A stretch of DNA of 9,418 bases from NCBI GenBank assembly GCA_002499085.1, contig DAKD01000012.1, positions 10,906-20,323 of the forward strand. The letters run 5' to 3'. The stretch comes from Methanomassiliicoccales archaeon UBA280 (GTDB lineage: Archaea; Thermoplasmatota; Thermoplasmata; SG8-5). Positions 1-5,762 of this stretch are shown here, piece by piece (positions within the stretch are counted from its first letter, which is position 1; every line of letters starts with the position of its first letter). Below the pieces are notes generated by a model. The model saw nothing but the letters and a program-made list of their open reading frames with translations. It did not search any database and had not been told where the DNA came from. The translations under genes were made by a program, and so were the position numbers.

Positions 1-2
1 TG

Positions 3-2027
3 ATTTACGACATCGGCGGCGGCATACCAAGGAACAAAAAGTTCAAGGCCATTCAGACAGGCGGACCGTCCGGCGGGTGCATACCCAAGGAACTGCTCGA
101 CCTTCCTATTGATTACAAAAAATTGGCAGAAGCCGGGTCCATAATGGGCTCCGGCGGCATGGTCGTGATGGACGAAGATACATGCATGGTCGATGTCGCC
201 AAGTATTTCCTCGGTTTCCTTCAGGAGGAATCCTGCGGCAAGTGCCTCACTTGCCGGGAAGGCATCGAGAGGTTGTTGGAGATAGTCACCGACATCACCG
301 AGGGCCGGGGCAAGATGAGCGACCTGGACCTGTTGAAGGAACTCGGCAATGTCGTAAAGGAAGCATCCATGTGCGGGCTGGGCCAGACCGCGCCGAACTC
401 CGTCCTGTCAACACTGAGATACTTCTATGATGAATACGAGCAGCACATCAAGTACAAGCGATGCCCCGCCGTTGTGTGCAAGGAGATAATCTCCTCGCCA
501 TGCCAGCACACATGCCCGATCGGGACCGAAGTTCCGCTGTACGTCTCGCTGATAGCTCAGGGCCGTTTCGAGGAGGCGTACAATGTCATCGCCAAGGACA
601 ATCCCCTACCATCTATATGCGCAAGGGTGTGCAGCCATCCATGCGAAGGCAAGTGCCAGGCAGGAAAATTCGGCGACCCTATCGCCATCAGAGCGCTCAA
701 GAGATTTGCAACGGACTATGCCATGAAGAGGAACCTGAGGCACATGCCGGATATGCAGAGCCCGAAGAAGGAAAAGGTCGCAATTATAGGTTCCGGACCG
801 GCCGGACTGACAGCGGGCTATTATCTTGCCCTGCAGGGTTACAAGGTCACCATTTTCGAATCCCTGCCGGTACTGGGCGGCGCTCTGTCCATCTGCATAC
901 CGGAATACAGGTTGCCCAAGTCCATACTCAGGCATGACATCGAGAACATCCAGCGCTTGGGGGTCGAGATAAGGAACAATGTCACGGTGGGCAAGGACAT
1001 TTCCTTCGAAGAATTGCGCAGGACATACCAGGCCATATTCATCGCAACCGGAGCCCGCAAATCTATTCGCCTGGGCATCCCCAACGAGGATGCGGAAGGC
1101 GTGCTCTATTCCATGGAGTTCCTCAGGGACGTGAGCCTCGGAAAGAAGGTGAGCGTAGGCTCACGCATCGGGATAGTGGGCGGCGGGAATGCGGCGGTCG
1201 ACGCGGCCAGGATGGCCAGCCGCATATCAAGCTTCGAGGAGGCGACGTTCAGCGCCGCCATTGATGCAGCCGGGATGGCCAGCCGCATGAAGGGCTTCGA
1301 GGAAGCCACGCTAATCTACAGAAGGACGAGGGCGGAGATGCCCGCATTCGAGGAGGAGGTGAGGGCGTGCATGGACGAGCGCATCAAGATGCAATTCCTC
1401 ACAGCCCCCAAGCGAATACTGGCTAAGAACGGGAAGGTCACCGGGCTCGAGTGCATACGCATGAAGATGGGCGAACGCGATGAGACTGGCAGAAAGCGGC
1501 CCATACCCATAGAGAACTCGGAGTTCACGATCAAACTGGACACATTGATAATCGCCATCGGCGAACAGCCCGACCTTTCCTTCCTGGATAATATAGAGGG
1601 TTACACTCTTGGCAGGGGAAACACCCTCAAGGCGGACGCAGAACTGTACACGACCGGGATTCCCGGCGTCTTCGCGGGCGGAGATGTCGTGACCGGCCCC
1701 AACACCGTAATCGAGGCCATGTCGTCCGGCAAGGTTGTTGCCGGGCTGATAGGCAAGTACCTCCAGGGCAAGCCAGTCGAGAGGGAATACAAATTCACCA
1801 GACCTTCCATGTATGTAAAGCCCATCGAGTTGAGCGAGGAGGAGGTCGCGCAGGCGAAGCGCCCGGCTATGGAATGCAGGCCCGCGGACAAGAGAAGCCA
1901 CAATTTTGAGGAAGTGGAACTCGGCCTGTGTGTCGATGCCGCCGTGAAGGAGTCCAGGCGTTGCCTGAGATGCGATTTGGAAACCGAGGAAGGGAAGAAA
2001 CAGTTTGAACAGACGGAGGGCAAATAA
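3..2027 (+). CDS. NuoF-GltD fusion flavoprotein, 5' partial (diaphorase joined to glutamate synthase small subunit/NfnB-like module)
   Basis: The frame is open from the left edge, so the start and the FMN/NADH-binding NuoF body lie outside; a TTG at 123 is internal. The visible 674 residues open with a NuoF SLBB segment (GGPSGGCIP, about 63-89) and the N3-type [4Fe-4S] ligands ESCGKCLTC (Cys codons 234, 243, 252) plus Cys at 372. A GltD/NfnB N-terminal domain follows, with eight cysteines (codons 462, 477, 501, 513, 618, 630, 642, 654) for two [4Fe-4S] clusters. Next come an FAD motif GSGPAG (789-806), an NAD(P) motif GGGNAA (1179-1196) and the second FAD motif AGGD (about 1674-1685). The C-terminus ends with a RCLRC pair. 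Inferred role: a cytosolic subunit passing electrons from NAD(P)H to the two downstream partners. NuoF-GltD fusions are known from soluble transhydrogenase, formate dehydrogenase and hydrogenase modules of anaerobes, so the physiological acceptor is open. Oddity: a 21-codon tandem duplication at 1194-1319. Confidence 0.9.
   Translation: MYDIGGGIPRNKKFKAIQTGGPSGGCIPKELLDLPIDYKKLAEAGSIMGSGGMVVMDEDTCMVDVAKYFLGFLQEESCGKCLTCREGIERLLEIVTDITEGRGKMSDLDLLKELGNVVKEASMCGLGQTAPNSVLSTLRYFYDEYEQHIKYKRCPAVVCKEIISSPCQHTCPIGTEVPLYVSLIAQGRFEEAYNVIAKDNPLPSICARVCSHPCEGKCQAGKFGDPIAIRALKRFATDYAMKRNLRHMPDMQSPKKEKVAIIGSGPAGLTAGYYLALQGYKVTIFESLPVLGGALSICIPEYRLPKSILRHDIENIQRLGVEIRNNVTVGKDISFEELRRTYQAIFIATGARKSIRLGIPNEDAEGVLYSMEFLRDVSLGKKVSVGSRIGIVGGGNAAVDAARMASRISSFEEATFSAAIDAAGMASRMKGFEEATLIYRRTRAEMPAFEEEVRACMDERIKMQFLTAPKRILAKNGKVTGLECIRMKMGERDETGRKRPIPIENSEFTIKLDTLIIAIGEQPDLSFLDNIEGYTLGRGNTLKADAELYTTGIPGVFAGGDVVTGPNTVIEAMSSGKVVAGLIGKYLQGKPVEREYKFTRPSMYVKPIELSEEEVAQAKRPAMECRPADKRSHNFEEVELGLCVDAAVKESRRCLRCDLETEEGKKQFEQTEGK
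1194..1319 (+). repeat. In-frame tandem duplication, 2 x 63 bp, inside the NAD(P)-binding fold
   Basis: Unit 1 is 1194-1256 and unit 2 is 1257-1319. Aligned without gaps they share about 45 of 63 bases and 13 of 21 residues: AxDAAxMASRxxxFEEATxxx in both. The repeat begins in the helix just after the GGGN nucleotide-binding turn and ends at the strand leading to YRR. The homologous segment of the leftward GltD/GltA-type gene in this window runs from GGGNVAMDAAR to YRR with one unit only, so the extra copy is an insertion in this gene. Confidence 0.85.
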
Positions 2028-2732
2028 ATGGTATCAATGAGAATAGACGGTCTGGATGTCCAGGCAGAAGAAGGATGGACAATTCTTGATACCTGCAGAT
2101 TTTATGGAATAGACATTCCCACTCTTTGTCACGAGGACGGTCTCACCCCCTACGGGGCATGCAGACTGTGCATAGTCGAGGTTGGCGAAGGAAAGAACGC
2201 AAAACTTGTGACATCCTGCACGTCCCCCGCCCAGGACGGTCTCAGGGTAAGGACGCATTCCGAGAAGGTAGTGAGTACAAGGAAGATGATAATAGAACTG
2301 ATGGTTGCGCGATGTCCCAATTCAAAGACAGTTCAGGATCTGGCATCAAAGTTCGGCGTGCAACAAGTCAGATTCAAGCCGAAATATGAGGAATGCATCC
2401 TGTGCGGACTATGTGTACGCATGTGCAAGGAACAGATGATGTCCGGCGCAATAGATTTCGTGGGCCGCGGCAAGGACAGGCGGGTGACCACCGCTTTCGA
2501 CGAGAAGTCTGATATATGCCGCACATGCGGCGGATGCATGTACATATGTCCGATATGCGAACTGAGATGTCAAGGGCCGGAGCCGCCCGGAGTGATATGC
2601 GGCGGCTGCCTGGACATGACGCCAACATGTCTGGACCATTATGACGATGCACAGTGTTTTATGGTTGAATCGGGTTGTGGAACCTGTGTCAGAGAATCAA
2701 AAAAAGTAAAAGAAAAAGAGGAGGAACGATAA
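2028..2732 (+). CDS. NuoG/HoxU-like iron-sulfur subunit with [2Fe-2S], two [4Fe-4S] motifs and a Cys-rich tail
   Basis: This 234-residue protein looks like the electron-wiring subunit of a soluble NAD(P)H-oxidoreductase complex. The N-terminus is a plant-type ferredoxin fold with [2Fe-2S] ligands C34, C45, C48 and C64. It is followed by two 4Fe-4S motifs, CILCGLCVRMC (C123, C126, C129, C133) and CRTCGGCMYIC (C164, C167, C170, C174). The His-ligated cluster usual in NuoG (HxxxCxxCxxxxxC) is absent; the equivalent stretch has only C96. Eight more cysteines (177, 181, 191, 194, 201, 210, 217, 220) follow in the last 60 residues, before a Lys/Glu-rich end. No catalytic molybdenum or H-cluster domain is present, as in HoxU. 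The ATG abuts the stop of the preceding gene and has GGAGGG at 2015-2020; Met4 (2037) is a less well placed alternative. It should link the NuoF/GltD flavins to the FMN protein encoded next. Confidence 0.85.
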   Translation: MVSMRIDGLDVQAEEGWTILDTCRFYGIDIPTLCHEDGLTPYGACRLCIVEVGEGKNAKLVTSCTSPAQDGLRVRTHSEKVVSTRKMIIELMVARCPNSKTVQDLASKFGVQQVRFKPKYEECILCGLCVRMCKEQMMSGAIDFVGRGKDRRVTTAFDEKSDICRTCGGCMYICPICELRCQGPEPPGVICGGCLDMTPTCLDHYDDAQCFMVESGCGTCVRESKKVKEKEEER

Positions 2733-2733
2733 A

Positions 2734-4314
2734 ATGTCGTACACAAAGATAAATGCTAGCGCAGCAACGCTGTCAAAGAACAGAACCGAGGGAACTACCT
2801 CAAAATTGAGCGGATTGTGCGCCACATGTGTGGATGGGTGCATAGGCATGTGCGAGGTTGGAAAGTCGGCCTACAGAGGCCACGAGGTGATTTATCCGCA
2901 GCCGTTCGGGATAATTACATCAGCATGCGAGAAGGATTACCCAGTGGATCTTTCTCACTTCACCATAATCGGGGGCGTCGAAGGTGCATGGGGGATGGAG
3001 GCCGACAGCGACAAGGCCCTGTTCTCCAATGTGAATTTGGAACAGAGAATAGGCAATGGCAAGAAGATCAAGACCAGACTGCCATTCATCATTCCCGGGC
3101 TGGGCTCAACTGCCATCGCGAAGAACAACTGGGAAGGTCTAGCGATAGGAGCGGCGTTATCTGGCATCCCTGTCACAGTTGGGGAAAACGTGTGTGGCAT
3201 GGACCCTGAATCCAAGTTCTCGAAAGGCAAGGTCATACATTCTCCGGAACTTGAATGGCGCGTGAAGCTATACAAAGATTGGCAGCAGGATGGCTACGGT
3301 GCAATAGTCGTCCAGGCCAATGTAGAAGATACCAACCTCGGGGTGCATGAATATGCTATTTCCGAGCTGGACGTCGATGCTGTGGAACTGAAATGGGGCC
3401 AGGGCGCAAAGAACATAGGCGGTGAGGTAAAAATCAAAGACCTTGAGAAAGCCCAACTTCTGAAGAAGAGGGGATATGTCGTGCTGCCCGACCCGGACGA
3501 CCCAGTTGTTATTAAATCGTTCAAGGCAGGCAATTTCAAGGAGTTCGAGAGGCATTCAAGGGTGGGTATGGTGACCGAAGAAGGTTTCCTGGACAGAGTC
3601 AAGGAACTCAGAGAACTGGGTGCCAAGCATGTATTCCTCAAGACCGGGGCTTACAGACCATACGCCCTCGCCCAGGCCCTGAAATTTGCATCCAAAGCGA
3701 AGATTGACCTGCTGACTGTGGACGCGGCTGGCGGCGGGACCGGTATGAGCCCATGGCGGATGATGATGGAATGGGGCATTCCGGAAGTGGAATTGCACTC
3801 CCTGCTTTACCAGTATATTAAAAAACTTGAAAAGAATGGGGAATTCATCCCGGACATTGCTATTGCGGGCGGTTTCTCGTTCGAAGACCAACTGCTGAAA
3901 GGGCTTGCAATGGGCGCGCCTTATGTCAAACTGATAGGCATGGCGAGGGCTCCGTTGGCAGCAGCGATGGTCGGAAAGACCATCGGAAAGCGCATTGAAG
4001 ACAGTGACGTCCCTGTTTACGTCGGACGGTTCGGTAACTCGAAAGAAGAGATATTCGTTACCGGGGCAAAGCTCAAGCAGAAGCTCGGAAAGAGATTCGA
4101 TGAATTGCCGACCGGACCCATGGGCCTTTACACATATATGGAAAGGCTTGACCAGGGACTTAGGCAGATAATGGCCGGGTGTCGCAAATTCAAACTGGAA
4201 TACATTTCGCGCGACGATATCGCCGCATTGACAAAAGAAGCCTCGGACATCAGCGGCATCAAATGGATAATGGACATAGACAAAGACAAGGTCGAGAAAT
4301 TACTCAATACATAG
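2734..4314 (+). CDS. FMN-binding glutamate synthase domain protein (GltB central-domain type, no glutaminase)
   Basis: This 526-residue protein matches the FMN-binding TIM-barrel domain of glutamate synthase, which reduces 2-iminoglutarate (from 2-oxoglutarate and ammonia) to glutamate. Recognisable motifs are WGQGAKNIGGEVK (221-233), AAGGGTGMSPW (331-341) and IAGGFSFEDQLLKGLAMGA (377-395). The first 55 residues carry CATCVDGCIGMC (C29, C32, C36, C40), a possible [4Fe-4S] site. The CHxNxCPxG [3Fe-4S] motif that normally follows the barrel in bacterial GltB is not seen, nor is an N-terminal Cys glutaminase domain or the C-terminal GXGXG helix domain. At about one third of full GltB length it resembles the stand-alone archaeal/Thermotoga-type form. 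AGGAGG at 2719-2724 supports the ATG, one base after the preceding stop, so it is surely co-transcribed with the two upstream redox genes, its likely electron donors. Substrate is inferred from the family; a non-GOGAT FMN role is possible. Confidence 0.85.
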   Translation: MSYTKINASAATLSKNRTEGTTSKLSGLCATCVDGCIGMCEVGKSAYRGHEVIYPQPFGIITSACEKDYPVDLSHFTIIGGVEGAWGMEADSDKALFSNVNLEQRIGNGKKIKTRLPFIIPGLGSTAIAKNNWEGLAIGAALSGIPVTVGENVCGMDPESKFSKGKVIHSPELEWRVKLYKDWQQDGYGAIVVQANVEDTNLGVHEYAISELDVDAVELKWGQGAKNIGGEVKIKDLEKAQLLKKRGYVVLPDPDDPVVIKSFKAGNFKEFERHSRVGMVTEEGFLDRVKELRELGAKHVFLKTGAYRPYALAQALKFASKAKIDLLTVDAAGGGTGMSPWRMMMEWGIPEVELHSLLYQYIKKLEKNGEFIPDIAIAGGFSFEDQLLKGLAMGAPYVKLIGMARAPLAAAMVGKTIGKRIEDSDVPVYVGRFGNSKEEIFVTGAKLKQKLGKRFDELPTGPMGLYTYMERLDQGLRQIMAGCRKFKLEYISRDDIAALTKEASDISGIKWIMDIDKDKVEKLLNT

Positions 4315-4330
4315 GTCTCTATCATTTGGA

Positions 4331-4336
4331 TATAAA
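4331..4336 (+). promoter_or_regulatory. TATA-like hexamer upstream of gdhA
   Basis: TATAAA lies in the 48-base gap before gdhA, about 30 bases ahead of its ATG. It could be an archaeal TATA box or a bacterial -10, giving gdhA its own promoter. No clear -35 is seen. An archaeal start site at the usual distance would leave almost no leader and would cut off the Shine-Dalgarno at 4351-4356, which argues against the archaeal reading. Weak. Confidence 0.25.
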
Positions 4337-4362
4337 GTATCGACCCAAACAAGGAGTGTGAA

Positions 4363-5697
4363 ATGGTGATTGAACAAATAATGGAAAGCGTAATCAGCAG
4401 GGACCCGGACCAGAAGGAGTTTCATCAGGCTGTGAAGGAAGTCTTTGAATCGATCGAACCCGTGCTGAAGAAGAATCCGCAGTATCTTAAAGCCAAGATA
4501 TTGGAACGAATCGTCGAGCCCGAGCGCCAGATAATGTTCCGCGTTCCATGGACCGACGATAAAGGAGACGTTCATGTGAGCAGGGGATTCAGGGTCCAGT
4601 TCAACAGTGCAATTGGCCCCTACAAGGGGGGCCTTAGATTCCACCCCTCTGTCAACCTCAGCACGATGAAGTTCCTGGGATTCGAACAGACATTCAAGAA
4701 CTCGCTCACAGGCCTGCCCATGGGCGGGGGAAAGGGAGGCGCGGATTTCAATACCCGGGGCAAGAGCGATGCCGAGATAATGCGTTTCTGCCAGAACTTC
4801 ATGCTGGAGCTTTACAGGCATATCGGCCCGGACACCGATGTACCGGCAGGCGACATAGGCGTGGGCGGCCGCGAGATCGGATACCTTTTCGGCATGTATA
4901 AAAAACTGCAAAACGAATTCACCGGCGTGCTCACGGGCAAGGGCAGGAACTGGGGCGGCTCTCTCATAAGGCCCGAGGCCACCGGGTTTGGCGTGGTCTA
5001 TTACACCCAAGAGATGCTTAGAACCGATAAGGTCGACATCAAGGGCAAGGCTGTCGTTATTTCGGGTTTCGGAAACGTGGCATGGGGTGTGGCAAAGAAA
5101 TGCGAGATGCTCGGCGCCAAAGTGATCACGCTCTCCGGTCCGGACGGGTATGTGTATGACGAGAACGGGGTGACCGGCGAAAAGATAGATTACATGCTGC
5201 AGATAAGGGCCAGCGGCAACGACCGCATCAAAGATTACGCGGACAAGTACAATGTTCCGTTTTTCCCCGGCGAAAGGCCGTGGTCTGTGAAATGCGACAT
5301 CGCGATACCATGCGCCATTCAGAACGAACTCGACATCAATGATGCAAAGAAGATCGCGAACAATGGCTGCAAATATGTTACTGAAGCTGCGAACATGCCA
5401 TGCACCGCAGAGGCTATAGAATATCTCCTGAAGAACGGTGTGACTGTCGCCCCGGCGAAAGCGGCAAACGCCGGAGGTGTGGCAACATCCGGCCTTGAAA
5501 TGAGCCAGAACAGCATGCGTCTCAGCTGGAGTGCCGAGGAAGTCGACGCCAAGCTGCACCAGATTATGGTCAACATATACAAGAACTGCTACAGTTCTGC
5601 AGAGAAATATGGCCATAAGGGCAATCTGATCGTCGGCGCTAACATTGCGGGCTTCGTGAAGGTTGCGGACGCGATGCTTGAGCAAGGTGTAATCTGA
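4363..5697 (+). CDS. gdhA: Glutamate dehydrogenase, hexameric GdhA type
   Basis: The 444-residue product has the standard length of the hexameric family (about 445-450) and catalyses reversible reductive amination of 2-oxoglutarate with ammonia and NAD(P)H. Visible active-site elements are KGGLRFHPSV (K88), PMGGGKGG with the catalytic Lys (K124), PAGDIGVGGRE (D164) and GLEMSQNS (377-384). The nucleotide-binding turn is SGFGNVAWG (234-242). F236, P260 and D261 appear to match the residues linked to NAD preference in the Clostridium symbiosum enzyme (recalled, not aligned), so NADH is a plausible coenzyme. The start has AAGGAG at 4351-4356, six bases before the ATG. It lies 48 bases after the FMN glutamate-synthase-like gene on the same strand, so it may share that operon or have its own promoter. 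It ends before a hairpin facing a convergent gene. The protein appears intact and cytosolic. Confidence 0.97.
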   Translation: MVIEQIMESVISRDPDQKEFHQAVKEVFESIEPVLKKNPQYLKAKILERIVEPERQIMFRVPWTDDKGDVHVSRGFRVQFNSAIGPYKGGLRFHPSVNLSTMKFLGFEQTFKNSLTGLPMGGGKGGADFNTRGKSDAEIMRFCQNFMLELYRHIGPDTDVPAGDIGVGGREIGYLFGMYKKLQNEFTGVLTGKGRNWGGSLIRPEATGFGVVYYTQEMLRTDKVDIKGKAVVISGFGNVAWGVAKKCEMLGAKVITLSGPDGYVYDENGVTGEKIDYMLQIRASGNDRIKDYADKYNVPFFPGERPWSVKCDIAIPCAIQNELDINDAKKIANNGCKYVTEAANMPCTAEAIEYLLKNGVTVAPAKAANAGGVATSGLEMSQNSMRLSWSAEEVDAKLHQIMVNIYKNCYSSAEKYGHKGNLIVGANIAGFVKVADAMLEQGVI

Positions 5698-5722
5698 GAC
5701 AACACAATCTCACCTATTAACC

Positions 5723-5762
5723 AAAGAAAGCATCGCCCGGATAATCAGCCGATGCTTTCTTT
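5723..5762. terminator. Bidirectional terminator-like hairpin between convergent genes
   Basis: Bases 5723-5735 (AAAGAAAGCATCG) and 5750-5762 are perfect reverse complements: a 13-bp stem with a 14-base loop at 5736-5749. It starts 25 bases after the gdhA stop. The right arm reads as a T-rich stretch for rightward transcription, but no separate long T-tract follows. For the leftward gene the stop codon (complement of 5745-5747) falls in the loop and the 5750-5762 arm is its last codons. The rightward direction looks the more convincing for intrinsic termination. Confidence 0.65.

Noticed and set aside
1311..1901. A 196-codon leftward open frame within the NuoF-GltD fusion gene
   Set aside because: Codon-aligned antisense shadow of a gene whose motifs continue through the whole interval.
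123..2027. TTG at 123 as the true start of the first gene
   Set aside because: The same frame upstream (3-122) encodes a clear NuoF SLBB segment including GGPSGGCIP, so the gene begins before the window.
4300..5685. A 461-codon open frame antisense to almost all of gdhA
   Set aside because: It is codon-aligned with gdhA, so it stays open simply because gdhA avoids TTA, CTA and TCA codons in that span. Its translation shows no recognisable domain, while gdhA is unmistakable.
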